Assembly: GCA_963741615.1 (NCBI GenBank)
Contig: CAVUIU010000002.1
Span: 49,555-113,554 of the forward strand
Direction: 5' to 3'
Source of the DNA: UBA9676 sp963741615
GTDB lineage: Bacteria; Actinomycetota; Actinomycetes; Streptosporangiales; Streptosporangiaceae
DNA: 64,000 nucleotides
The translations under genes were made by a program, and so were the position numbers. Shown one piece after another: positions 16,684-25,303 of this stretch; positions within the stretch are counted from its first letter, which is position 1; each line of letters begins with the position of its first letter. Below the pieces are notes generated by a model. That model saw only the letters and a program-made list of their open reading frames with translations. It had not been told where the DNA came from and made no database searches.

Positions 16684-17346
16684 ATGACTCCCGCCGTCCA
16701 GTCGATGGTCGCCGCGACGTATGTCAGGGATATCGACACCTCGCGCAGTTTTTATGAGCTGCTCGGCTTCCAGGAGCAGTCATCCGGGAAGGCGGACACC
16801 TCGGCATGGTCGGCCCTGCACCACAACGGCCACGTTGTCCTCCTGGCGTCGACGCGGCCACCGCTCGGCATTCCGCCGCTCCCGCTGCTGTTCTACTTCT
16901 ACGTTGATGACCTCGATGCCGTCGCCGGTGTGCTCGGCGCGGCGGGTGTGGACGTTGCGCCCATGGGTCATCCCCCGCACGCACTCGGTGGGGAGGCGAA
17001 GCTGCTTGACCCCGACGGCAACACCGTGCTGCTCGGCCAGCGCGAGCGATCGGCGTCCCAGCCACCGGCCGCCGATGACGTGGCCTCTCCCCACTTCTCG
17101 CTGCTGAAAGAGGCTGCGGCCCTGGTCGAGGCCCGTGGCGGAACCACAGCCACCTGTCAGGTAGGCGAGTTCCATGGGGTCCCGTGCCGGAAGAAGGCCG
17201 ACGTGAAGCTGGCCGATGCTGCGGGCGACACGGTATGGGCGTGCCTGGCCCACGCCGACGAGATCCTGCTGACGGTCCCCGGTGCGTTCATCGCAAGCCA
17301 GGGCGACGACGGGCTCGCGGCGTTCCTGTCCCGCCGCCGCGGCTAG
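16684..17346 (+). CDS. VOC-superfamily (glyoxalase/bleomycin resistance-like) protein
   Basis: This 220-residue protein starts at ATG 16684. Residues 1-118 form a glyoxalase fold: MVAATYVRDIDTSRSFYELL, WSALHHNGHVVLL, FYFYVDDLDAVAG and KLLDPDGNTVLLGQ. The C-terminal part (about residues 130-220, SPHFSLLKEAAALVEARGGT and CQVGEFHGVPCRKKADVKL) is a second domain not typical of the simplest family members. The substrate is unknown. Monocistronic; it converges with the M24 locus. Confidence 0.8.
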   Translation: MTPAVQSMVAATYVRDIDTSRSFYELLGFQEQSSGKADTSAWSALHHNGHVVLLASTRPPLGIPPLPLLFYFYVDDLDAVAGVLGAAGVDVAPMGHPPHALGGEAKLLDPDGNTVLLGQRERSASQPPAADDVASPHFSLLKEAAALVEARGGTTATCQVGEFHGVPCRKKADVKLADAAGDTVWACLAHADEILLTVPGAFIASQGDDGLAAFLSRRRG

Positions 17347-17406
17347 TCCCGCCCGCACCCGCGCCGGCCAGGTCGTGGCGGCACCGGTCAGCGCCGCTGG
17401 CCATGG

Positions 17407-18647
17407 CTAGCTGAGCAGCGCGTCCGCATAAGGCGCGCGGCTGAGCACCCGGTGCCCGGAGCCGGTGATGAGAACCATGTCCTCGATGCGCACGCCGATG
17501 CCGCCCGAGTCCTTCACCCAGATCAGCGGCTCGAGCGCGAACAGCATGCCGGGCCGGAGTTCGGCCGCGGTCGCGCCCGGGAGCGTCTCACCGATGTAGG
17601 GGGGCTCGTTCGAGCCGATGCCGATGCCGTGGCCGATGAACAGCGAGAACAGGCTGTCCTCCAGGCCGCGCAGGCGTGCCTCCCGCTTGACCGCCGCCGC
17701 CACGTGCTCCGTCGTGTTCCCGGGGCGCATCGCGTCGATCCCGGCCTGCAACGCGTCGTAGACCGTGCGGTAGATCTCCTTCTGCCGGGCCGCCGGCTTG
17801 CCGACGATCGTGGTCCGGCCGATGTCGGCGAAGTACCCGTTCCACATGGCGCCGATGTCGATGAACACCAGGTCCCCGTTTCTGATGATCTTGTCGGTGG
17901 CGAACCGGTGCGGCGGGGCCATGTGCTCGCCTGACGCGACGAACGGCGTCGTCACATGCGGCATCTCGCCGCCAAGGTAGTAGAGCGTCTGCAGCGCGTC
18001 GCCTGCCACCTCGCATTCCCGCCGGCCCGCCCTGGTTTCCTCGATCGCCCGCTGGGTGACGCTGTCCCCGATCGCGCATGACTCCTCCACGATCGCCAGT
18101 TCCTCCGGGAGTTTGATCATCCGGGCCTGCTGCAGGGCGTGGTCGCCATCGGTCACCCGGATGCCGGGCAGCGCGGCCTCCAGGGCCCGGATCAGGGGAT
18201 GCTGACCTGGTCCACCCCGAGGGTGCAGTCGGCCGGCCCGCGCCCGGCCAGGACCGGCGCGAGGATGTTCGCGACGAAGCCCTCGATGAGCTCTGCCTGC
18301 TCCATGATCGGCACTGCGTGCACGGCACCCAGCCAGGGCATGAAGGCTGCGTGACCGGCCTCCCCCCCGGAGCACAGCAGCACCGGCGGCTGGTCCCCGA
18401 TCAGCAGCGCCGCGTTGAGGATGCTGTCCTTGCCGGCCAGGATCTGCGACCGCAGCGAGGTGAGGTAGCGGACGTTCTCCGATTTCCAGACCAGCACGGC
18501 GTCCAGGTGGTCGGTTTCCATGGCCGCGCGCGCCCGCGCGATCCGTTTCGCCCGCAAGCCGCCGAAGTCATACCGACTCTCCCAGTCCACAGCCGAGGTG
18601 CCGGCGCCATACGGGCGCTCCGGCGGGCTGGCCCCGTCGCCTGTCAT
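17407..18647 (-). pseudogene. M24 metallopeptidase/creatinase family hydrolase, frameshifted
   Basis: Two frames together make one protein of about 410 residues. The 5' part (18647 down to 18192) is a creatinase N-terminal domain ending GVDQVSIP then stop. The 3' part continues in another frame as LIRALEAALPGIRV and carries the full metal set: two Asp in FIDIGAMWNGYFADIGRT, His in GHGIG, Glu in ALEPLIW and Glu in RIEDMV. Adding one C to the four-base run at 18195-18198 restores a single frame. The family includes Xaa-Pro peptidases, creatinases and DddP-like lyases; the substrate is not known. Decay, sequencing error or frameshifting are all possible. Confidence 0.75.
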
Positions 18648-18961
18648 CGGACGGGCGTCATCCGCGCCGCGCGCCGGGTTATCCCCGCCGGCCCCGCGTT
18701 GGCCTGCCGCACATGTTCGGTGGTGATGCCGGTGCGCGGCACGATGCCGGTGCGCGGCCCGGCGTGCGGGACGTCAAGGCCTGCGGCCGGGCCGTAGAAT
18801 AAGTCAAACGGCATTTCGTCAATGGGCAGCGCCCCGGCTCCGGGGGCCAGCCGGGAGAAGGAATCCAGGTGCGTGGCGTGCTGCCGCATCGCCGTTTTCG
18901 AATGGCCGGGATATCCCATCATGTCCCGGAAGATGTCCTGCGGGAGATCGATGATGCGCAT
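18644..18961 (-). pseudogene. Truncated cyclase (kynurenine formamidase-like) family protein
   Basis: This 105-residue frame from ATG 18961 begins MRIIDLPQD and contains GYPGHSKTAM, HATHLDSF, IDEMPFDLFYG and the start of a TGITTEHVR block. That matches the first 40 percent of cyclase-family metal hydrolases, normally 220-260 residues, with the HxxxD-type metal site (HATHLD). The conserved C-terminal half is missing and the frame stops in an ATGA overlap with the M24 locus. Both genes of this apparent operon are damaged, suggesting a decaying catabolic unit. Confidence 0.55.
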
Positions 18962-19035
18962 GGCGGTCCTCGGCGATCCTGCAGTTTATTTTGGTGGATC
19001 ATCAGGGACTTTACGCGCTGGCGCTCGCGGGCGGG

Positions 19036-19989
19036 TCATGTCAGGATCATGTGCATCCGGATCGCGGTGCCGTGCCGGCCGGTGCGCAGCTCCACGAGGT
19101 CGCAGACCTGGTTGATGACGCGCAGGCCGTTGCCCCGGCCGGCGTCGGGAGAGGCAAGATGCCGGCCGGCCAGCGGGTCGGTGATATGCCCGGAGTCGCG
19201 GATCTCACAGATGAGCGAGCCTCCGTCCTGCCAGATGCGCAGGGTCCCCGGGCTGTTGGCATGGCAGATGGTGTTGGCGGCCGCTTCGTTGACCGCCAGT
19301 GCCAGGCCTTCGATCCGGTCGCCGCTCAGCCCCGCGGTCACGGCGTGCTTCCTGGCCAGGCCCCTGAGGCTGGCCAGGTCCTGGGGGCCGAAGATCAGGG
19401 TTTCCGCCTGCGCCGGCGGGGCGGGAAATGGCTGCCCGGCGATGGCGAGGGCGGCTGCGGTGCCGGTGTAGCGGGGGCTGGCCCGCAGGTGGCCGCGATC
19501 CAGGATGTGAGGATGGGTGAGCTGCGCGCCGTCCAGGACGGCTTCGTCCAGCCCGGTGGCGTGGTAAGGGCAGAGGATGGCTGTGGGCACACCGGCGAAG
19601 GCGGCGTTGATGAGAGCTTCGTGCCGGGTCGCTTCCTGGACCTCCGCCGGCGTGCGCCCGGCCCAGAAAGGCTCGTTGACGAACCGGGTGCGGCCCCGGT
19701 GCGCGTCGGTGAACCGCCTGATGAACGGGATGATCCGGGAGGGATTACGGCCGAGCACGGACATGTCCTGGTAGGCCACCATGTCCACGGAGCCGTTGAG
19801 CGTGCCCCTGAGCAGCTCCAGGTTGGCGCGCGGCACCACGACCAGGGCCGGTTCCCCCGTGGTCAGGCCTTGCTGCACGAACGTCGCCACCGCGTCGGTG
19901 TAGTCACCGGCGGAGCGGTAGAACACGGCGGCGTGCACGAAGTGCTCCCCCGGCGGCGCCTCTTCCTGCGTCCGGCTCGGATCTGCCAT
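19036..19989 (-). CDS. MEDS-domain plus anti-sigma HATPase protein
   Basis: The 317-residue product starts at ATG 19989 with GAGAGG upstream. Residues about 15-170 form a MEDS-type sensor: HAAVFYRSAGDYTDAVATFV, LVVVPRANLELLR, VDMVAYQDMSVLGRNPSRII and ILCPYHATGLD. Residues about 215-315 are a GHKL ATPase of the RsbW type: EGLALAVNEAAANTICHA, ICEIRDSGHITDP, GRGNGLRVINQVCD and GTAIRMHM. These proteins are thought to sense signals and control sigma-factor antagonists in actinobacteria. No sigma factor or antagonist is adjacent. Monocistronic. Confidence 0.85.
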   Translation of the reverse strand: MADPSRTQEEAPPGEHFVHAAVFYRSAGDYTDAVATFVQQGLTTGEPALVVVPRANLELLRGTLNGSVDMVAYQDMSVLGRNPSRIIPFIRRFTDAHRGRTRFVNEPFWAGRTPAEVQEATRHEALINAAFAGVPTAILCPYHATGLDEAVLDGAQLTHPHILDRGHLRASPRYTGTAAALAIAGQPFPAPPAQAETLIFGPQDLASLRGLARKHAVTAGLSGDRIEGLALAVNEAAANTICHANSPGTLRIWQDGGSLICEIRDSGHITDPLAGRHLASPDAGRGNGLRVINQVCDLVELRTGRHGTAIRMHMILT

Positions 19990-20139
19990 GGCAAGCCTCT
20001 CAGCACACCCAGTCAGCGGCTCGTTCCGCAGCATCCGAAGGAGCCTGGTCGCCGACAGCTCCGAGGCTAGCAGTCCCGCGGGCTGGCATCCGGAAGGTGC
20101 TTTGCCCAGGCCGCGGCGTGTGAGATAAGCCGGGCGGGC

Positions 20140-20412
20140 TCAGGGGCCGACGCCGGCCGTGCTGTCGTCGCCGGCGAGTTCCTGTTCGAGAACACCCAGG
20201 GAGGCGAGCAGTTCGAGGGTCTGCTCCGCTTCCGCCTCGTCGACCAGGCTGAGTGCGAAACCCACGTGGACCAGGACGTAGTCACCGACCTGGGCCTGCG
20301 GTACGTATGCCAGGCAGACGCGCCGGGTGATGCCGGCGAAATCGACCTTGCCCGTGAGCATGCCGGCGACGTCGGTCGTGTCGAGCACGCGGCCGGGAAT
20401 GCCGAGGCACAT
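20140..20412 (-). CDS. hypC: HypC/HybG-type hydrogenase maturation chaperone
   Basis: This 90-residue protein starts MCLGIPGRV; Cys2 is the residue that carries the Fe(CN)2CO precursor with HypD in this family. It continues with GMLTGKVDFAGITRRVCLAYV and VGDYVLVHVGFALSLVDEAEA, typical of HypC. It begins 6 bases after hybE and is encoded divergently from the hydrogenase structural genes. HypD, HypE, HypF and HypB are not in the window and must be elsewhere if the enzyme is matured. Confidence 0.93.
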   Translation of the reverse strand: MCLGIPGRVLDTTDVAGMLTGKVDFAGITRRVCLAYVPQAQVGDYVLVHVGFALSLVDEAEAEQTLELLASLGVLEQELAGDDSTAGVGP

Positions 20413-20418
20413 CCGCGT

Positions 20419-20880
20419 TCACCGCCTCTCTGGCCGTGCGGCAGCGGCCTGCTGCCCCGGGGCGGTCCCGTCGGCCGCCCGCCCCGCCCTGGCCGCCGCG
20501 ACGGCAGCCTGGAAGGGGCCTGACCAGGACCGGGCGAGCCCTCGCGCCTGGGCCAGGCTGCGCAGGCTGGATGGCTCGGGCGGAAGGTTGACCGAGCGGA
20601 ACGCGCCTAGCCCCGGGATTTCGATGCGGAACACCGGTCGGCGGCGGCCCGCGATCTCAAGCTCAGCGGGAAATTCGTCATCGGGGGGAAAGGCAAGCCC
20701 GTTGACGGTCCACGGTGTCAGGAGCACGACCACCGGTGTGTCCGCCACGACGGCAGGGTCAAGGACGTCAACGGCCAGACGAGGGTTCGCGGCTGAATCA
20801 CCGAGGAACTGCTCGCGGTGCACGCGCTCGAACGCGGCACGGACGTCCGCGACGATCTCGGCAAGCCGGTCCATGCGCAC
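20419..20880 (-). CDS. hybE: HybE-family hydrogenase assembly chaperone
   Basis: The 153-residue product starts at GTG 20880 (ATG 20874 possible). It shows the HybE pattern: AAFERVHREQFLGDSAANPRL, VVLLTPWTVNGLAFPPDD, RRPVFRIEIPGLGAFRS and LPPEPSSLRSLAQARGL. In Escherichia coli HybE prevents early Tat export of an immature small subunit, which fits the Tat-signal-bearing small subunit encoded divergently here. The C-terminal tail is Ala/Arg-rich. HypC follows after 6 bases. Confidence 0.75.
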   Translation of the reverse strand: MRMDRLAEIVADVRAAFERVHREQFLGDSAANPRLAVDVLDPAVVADTPVVVLLTPWTVNGLAFPPDDEFPAELEIAGRRRPVFRIEIPGLGAFRSVNLPPEPSSLRSLAQARGLARSWSGPFQAAVAAARAGRAADGTAPGQQAAAARPERR

Positions 20881-20947
20881 AGTCTTGCCCCGGGAACCGC
20901 CCGGCGCAACAGCAGGCGAAAGGGCAGCGGGTAGGGGACATGGGCCC

Positions 20948-20976
20948 TTGTCGGACGATTCGAGCGCGGCTACGCT
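20948..20976 (+). promoter_or_regulatory. Candidate promoter of the hydrogenase operon
   Basis: TTGTCG (20948-20953) and TACGCT (20971-20976) are exactly 17 bases apart in the 157-base divergent region between hybE and the small subunit gene. The -10 fits the actinobacterial TANNNT pattern. Confidence 0.45.
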
Positions 20977-21037
20977 GCGCTCACGACGGTCCCGCCGAAT
21001 CAGGCGCGCGATCGCGGGTGCACGGGGCGGTGAAGCC

Positions 21038-22342
21038 ATGACGAGAGGCCAGCGGGTGGCCACGGCAGAGCCGGAGACCGGAGTATTCACCGCCTTAGGC
21101 GGTGCTGCCGGGTCAGCCGGTGCTGCCGGGTCAGGCGGGGACGAAGGCCTGCCGCTGCCCGCGCGGCTCGCTGAGGCCGGGGTCAACCGGCGGGCGTTCC
21201 TGAAGTTCTGCTCGGGGGTTGCCGTGACGCTCGCCCTGCCACCCCGGTTCGCCCCCCGCATCGCCTCCGCCCTGGCGAAGGTGGACCGGCCCGTCGTCGT
21301 CTGGCTGGAGTTCCAGGACTGCGCCGGCGACACGGAGGCGTTCGTGCGCTCCCGCAACCCCTCGGCATCGGAGCTTGTCCTGGGCCTGATCTCGCTCGAC
21401 TATCACGAGACGCTGATGGCGGCGGCAGGCGCCGCCGCCGAGAAGGCCCGCGACGAGGCAGTGGCCAAGGGCGGGCACCTGCTGATCGTCGAGGGCTCGG
21501 TTCCCACCGGCATCCGCGGATCCTGCACGGTCGGGGGGAGAGCGGCCGACGACATCCTGACCTCGTGTGCCCGCGGCGCGGCCGGGATCATCAACGTCGG
21601 CACCTGCTCGGCGTTCGGCGGGATCCCCCACGCGCACCCCAACCCGACCGGCGCGGTCCGGGTCGAGGATGTCGTCAGCGGCGTGCCGGTCGTGAACCTG
21701 TCGGGGTGCCCGGTCAACGCCGACAACCTCACCGCCACCGTCGTCCATTATCTGACATTCGGGGCGTTTCCGGCGACGGACAGCTATGGGCGGCCGCTGT
21801 TCGCTTACGGGGAGCGCATCCACGACACCTGCCCGCGGCGCGGGCATTTCGACGCCGGGCAGTTCGCCGTCGAATGGGGTGACGAGGGTCATCGCAACGG
21901 CTGGTGCCTGTACCGGCTCGGCTGCAAGGGGCCGAGCACCTACCACAACTGCCCCAGCGTCCGCTACAACGAGGCGACGTCCTGGCCGGTCGCCGCCGGG
22001 CACGGCTGTGTGGGGTGCTCCGAGCCCGACTTCTGGGACACGAATACGCCGTTCTACGACAGGTTGCCCCACGTGGCCACGGCCGGGCTCGACCTCACGG
22101 CGGACCGTCTCGGCCTCACCGTCGTGGCGGCCACCGCGGCCGGGTTCGCGCTGCACGGGATCGGCAAGGCCGTCCAGCAGCGTGTCGGCGACGCCCGCGA
22201 CGCACGCGAGGCCCGGGCACACGCACAGCCGGCCCAGGCGCACGAGGTGACGCCGGCGGACGTGGGCGGCGACAGCACCGGCGGCGCCGGGGGCGGTCCT
22301 GCAGGCGGTGGGGGCAACACGGGCGAGCCCGAGGAAGGGTAG
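21038..22342 (+). CDS. [NiFe]-hydrogenase small subunit, Tat-exported and membrane-anchored
   Basis: This 434-residue protein has a Tat signal near residues 47-70 (NRRAFLKFCSGVAVTLALPP). It provides the electron-transfer clusters. Proximal ligands are Cys in DCAGD, Cys in GTCSAFGG and Cys in SGCPVN; the fourth position, normally Cys in CxxC, is Asp here. Distal and medial ligands are visible in RIHDTCPRRGHF, GWCLYRLGCKGP, HNCPS and GHGCVGCSE. A C-terminal helix (LGLTVVAATAAGFALHGIG) would anchor it to the cytochrome b subunit, followed by a Gly-rich tail. The ribosome-binding site is weak. First gene of the hydrogenase operon. Confidence 0.92.
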   Translation: MTRGQRVATAEPETGVFTALGGAAGSAGAAGSGGDEGLPLPARLAEAGVNRRAFLKFCSGVAVTLALPPRFAPRIASALAKVDRPVVVWLEFQDCAGDTEAFVRSRNPSASELVLGLISLDYHETLMAAAGAAAEKARDEAVAKGGHLLIVEGSVPTGIRGSCTVGGRAADDILTSCARGAAGIINVGTCSAFGGIPHAHPNPTGAVRVEDVVSGVPVVNLSGCPVNADNLTATVVHYLTFGAFPATDSYGRPLFAYGERIHDTCPRRGHFDAGQFAVEWGDEGHRNGWCLYRLGCKGPSTYHNCPSVRYNEATSWPVAAGHGCVGCSEPDFWDTNTPFYDRLPHVATAGLDLTADRLGLTVVAATAAGFALHGIGKAVQQRVGDARDAREARAHAQPAQAHEVTPADVGGDSTGGAGGGPAGGGGNTGEPEEG

Positions 22343-22347
22343 AGGCA

Positions 22348-24063
22348 ATGGCCCGGCTTGTCATCGACCCGGTGACCCGCATCGAGGGTCACCTGCGGGT
22401 CGAGGTGGAGATCGGCGGCGGTCACGTCACGAAGGCCTATTCGTCCTCGACGATGTGGCGTGGCATCGAGACCATCGTGCAGGGCAGGGACCCGCGGGAC
22501 GCCTGGCTCTTCGCGCAGCGGATCTGCGGCGTCTGCACCACCGTGCATGCGCTCGCGTCGGTCCGGGCGGTCGAGGACGCCATCGGCGCGGTGCCGCCGG
22601 TCAACGCGCGGCTCCTGCGGCAGCTCATCGCGGCCGCGCAGTATGTTCATGATCACGTGGTGCACTTCTATCACCTGCAGGCGCTGGACTGGGTCGACCC
22701 GACCGCCGCGCTGAAGGCCGATCCGCGCGCCACCGCGTCGCTCGCGCAGTCGATTTCCGTGTACCCGCGTTCGACGGCTGCGCTGTTCGCGTCGGTGCAG
22801 GCCCGGCTCAAGGCATTCCTCGCCAGTGGCAACATCGGCCCCTTTACCAACGGGTACTGGGGGCACCCGGCCTACCAGCTGAGCCCCGAGCTGAACCTGC
22901 TGGCGTTCAGCCACTATCTCGACGCGCTTGATTTTCAGCGTGGCTACATCCGGGTGCACGCGCTGCTGGGCGGGAAGAACCCGCACCCGCAGACGTATGT
23001 GGTCGGCGGCATGGCGTCCCCGGTCAACCTGAACAGCCAGGACGCGATCAACAACAACACGCTGCAGGAACTGACGCAGCTCCTGCAAGGCGGGCTGACG
23101 TTCGTCCAGCAGGTGTTTCTGCCGGACCTTTACGCCATCGCGGGCGGGTACCCGGAGTGGACGAGGTACGGCCGCGGCCTGACCTCGTACATGGTGTTCG
23201 GGGACTATTCGCAGTCGCCGCCGCGCAAGGGCCAGCCGCCGGCCGGCGGCCTGTTCCCCGGCGGGGTCATCCGGGCCGGGACGCTGACGGTCGAGCCGTT
23301 CGACCCGGCTGGTGTCGCCGAGTCCGTCGCCCATTCGTGGTACCAGTACGGCAGCCCGGACGCAGCGCTGCCGCCCTGGCAGGGGGAGACCACCCCGGAC
23401 TACACCGGGCCCGAGCCGCCCTTCACCCAGCTGAACGTGGCAGGAAAATACTCCTGGCTCAAGGCACCGCGGTATGAGGGCATGGCGGTCGAAGTCGGCC
23501 CGCTCGCGCGCATGCTGGTCGGCTACGCGAGCGGCGACTCACGCATCCAGCCGCTGGTCACCGGCGCGCTCCGGCGGCTCAAAGTGCCGCCGGGCGCCCT
23601 GATGTCCACGCTCGGCCGGGTCCTGGCGCGCGGGCTGGAGACCGAGCTGATGGCGCAGTATTCCCTGGAGCTGGCGGGGCTGCTGCGGGACAACATCGAC
23701 AGCGGTGACCTGGCCATCGCCGACACCGCCAAATGGGACCCCTCGTCGTGGCCGGCCGGGCAGGTCCGCGGCGTGGGCTTCCACGAGGCCCCGCGCGGCT
23801 CGTTGTCCCACTGGGTCGTCATCGAGAACCACCGCATCGCCAACTACCAGGCCGTCGTCCCATCGACCTGGAACGCGAGCCCGCGTGACGAGAAGGGAAA
23901 TCCCGGCGCATACGAGGCGGCGCTGGTCGGCACGCCGGTCGTTGACCCGAAGCGCCCGCTGGAGATCCTCCGGACGCTGCACTCCTTCGATCCGTGCATG
24001 GCGTGCGCCGCACACCTCTACGACGCCGACGGCCGCGACATCGTCGAGGTGCGGGTCCAATGA
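22348..24063 (+). CDS. [NiFe]-hydrogenase large subunit
   Basis: The 571-residue catalytic subunit starts at ATG 22348 after AGAGG. The nickel site is complete: L1 motif RICGVCTTVHA at about residues 58-68 and L2 motif DPCMACAAH at the C terminus. A 15-residue extension after that His (LYDADGRDIVEVRVQ) would be removed by the protease encoded two genes on. The start VIDPVTRIEGHLRVEVE is typical of group 1 enzymes. It should oxidise H2 outside the membrane and pass electrons through the small subunit to cytochrome b. It overlaps the cytochrome gene by 4 bases. Confidence 0.95.
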   Translation: MARLVIDPVTRIEGHLRVEVEIGGGHVTKAYSSSTMWRGIETIVQGRDPRDAWLFAQRICGVCTTVHALASVRAVEDAIGAVPPVNARLLRQLIAAAQYVHDHVVHFYHLQALDWVDPTAALKADPRATASLAQSISVYPRSTAALFASVQARLKAFLASGNIGPFTNGYWGHPAYQLSPELNLLAFSHYLDALDFQRGYIRVHALLGGKNPHPQTYVVGGMASPVNLNSQDAINNNTLQELTQLLQGGLTFVQQVFLPDLYAIAGGYPEWTRYGRGLTSYMVFGDYSQSPPRKGQPPAGGLFPGGVIRAGTLTVEPFDPAGVAESVAHSWYQYGSPDAALPPWQGETTPDYTGPEPPFTQLNVAGKYSWLKAPRYEGMAVEVGPLARMLVGYASGDSRIQPLVTGALRRLKVPPGALMSTLGRVLARGLETELMAQYSLELAGLLRDNIDSGDLAIADTAKWDPSSWPAGQVRGVGFHEAPRGSLSHWVVIENHRIANYQAVVPSTWNASPRDEKGNPGAYEAALVGTPVVDPKRPLEILRTLHSFDPCMACAAHLYDADGRDIVEVRVQ

Positions 24064-24791
24064 CGGCCCCGCGCCGCCCAGCGACGGCGACCGCCCCGGC
24101 GCAGAAGGCGCGGGCCGTCCCGGCGCAGGAGGCGGGCGGGCCCGGGTACGTCCGGGTCCGGGTCTGGGACCTGCCGGTGCGGGTGATCCACTGGCTGCTG
24201 GTCGCGGCGCTCCTGGTCCTGAGCGTCACCGGCTTCCTCATCGCGGACCCGGTTCTCCATCCGGCGACCACCACGTACTGGGTCACCTGGGTGGAGACGA
24301 TCCACGTCGTTACCGCCTACATCTTCATCGCCCTGATCCTCGCCCGGGTGATATGGCTGTTCCAGTCGCCGAGCCGCTGGTCGCGGTGGACCGAGTGGAT
24401 ACCGGTCAGCCGGGCGAGGCGGGACGGGATCGTCCCGGCGCTCCGCTTCTACACCTTCCTCGACCGCGAGGCACCGGAGGTCATCGGCCACAATTCGCTG
24501 GCCGGGATGGCCTACACCGTCCTGTACCTGATGTTCGGCGTGGAGATCCTCACCGGCGTCACGCTGATGGGTGCCACGGGGGACGGCTGGGCGGCGGACC
24601 TCACCGGCTGGCTGCCGCACCTGGTCGCGCTGCCGACCATCCGGTTCATCCATCACCTGATCATGTGGGTGGTCGTGGCGTTCCTCGTCCACCACGTCTA
24701 CAGCGCCGTCCTCGTGGACCGCGTGGAAGGCTCGGGCGTCGTCTCGTCGATCATCTCCGGCTTCAAGTTCCTGCCCAGGGGGCGCTCGTGA
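24060..24791 (+). CDS. Ni/Fe-hydrogenase cytochrome b subunit
   Basis: The 243-residue product starts in an ATGA overlap with the large subunit. After a 30-residue Pro/Ala-rich leader it has four membrane helices: RVIHWLLVAALLVLSVTGFL, IHVVTAYIFIALILARVIW, LAGMAYTVLYLMFGVEILTG and FIHHLIMWVVVAFLVHHVY. Heme ligand His residues are visible in helix 1 (VIHW), helix 2 (ETIHVV) and the last helix (IHHL, VHHVY), as in HyaC-type cytochromes. It transfers electrons from the small subunit to quinone. The next gene overlaps by 4 bases. Confidence 0.92.
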   Translation: MTAPRRPATATAPAQKARAVPAQEAGGPGYVRVRVWDLPVRVIHWLLVAALLVLSVTGFLIADPVLHPATTTYWVTWVETIHVVTAYIFIALILARVIWLFQSPSRWSRWTEWIPVSRARRDGIVPALRFYTFLDREAPEVIGHNSLAGMAYTVLYLMFGVEILTGVTLMGATGDGWAADLTGWLPHLVALPTIRFIHHLIMWVVVAFLVHHVYSAVLVDRVEGSGVVSSIISGFKFLPRGRS

Positions 24792-25303
24792 GCGCTCCCG
24801 TCCTCGTGCTGGGCATCGGCAACGAGCTGCTGGGCGACGACGGCGCCGGAGTGGTCGCGGCGCGGCGGCTGGCGGCCTCGCCGATGCCGGGCGTGGATGT
24901 CCTGGACGGCGGCACGCTCGGGCTCATGCTCCTGCCCTACATCGCCGGGCGGCACGCGGTGCTCGTGCTTGACGCGGTTTCGTCCGGGCACGGAACGCCG
25001 GGTGAGATCGTCGTGATCGGCGACGGCGACGTGCGGCGCGGCCACGGTGTGCGCGCGACCGCGCACGACGTCGGCCTCGTGGACGCGCTGTCGGCAGCGG
25101 AACTCGCCGGCTGTGCGCCACAGCGGGTCGCACTGGTCGGTGTCGTTCCGGCGTCCATCACGTCGCGGTGGGGCCTCAGCCCGGTTGTGGACGCCGGGGT
25201 CGGCGAGATGGTGAGCACGGCCCGCGCGGTCCTGGCCGGCTGGGCGGCGGGAGTACCCGGCGGTGAAGCCGGGTGGGCGGCCGGGGCGCCGGGCGATGCA
25301 TGA
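24788..25303 (+). CDS. Hydrogenase maturation endopeptidase (HyaD type)
   Basis: The 171-residue protease starts at GTG 24788 in a GTGA overlap. It has the family motifs LGIGNELLGDDGAG at residues about 7-20 (Glu is a nickel-sensing ligand), LVLDAVSSG with the second ligand Asp, and TAHDVGL with the His ligand. It cleaves the C-terminal peptide of the large subunit after nickel insertion. The last 25 residues are an Ala/Gly-rich extension not needed for the fold. It overlaps hypA by 8 bases. Confidence 0.9.
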   Translation: MSAPVLVLGIGNELLGDDGAGVVAARRLAASPMPGVDVLDGGTLGLMLLPYIAGRHAVLVLDAVSSGHGTPGEIVVIGDGDVRRGHGVRATAHDVGLVDALSAAELAGCAPQRVALVGVVPASITSRWGLSPVVDAGVGEMVSTARAVLAGWAAGVPGGEAGWAAGAPGDA

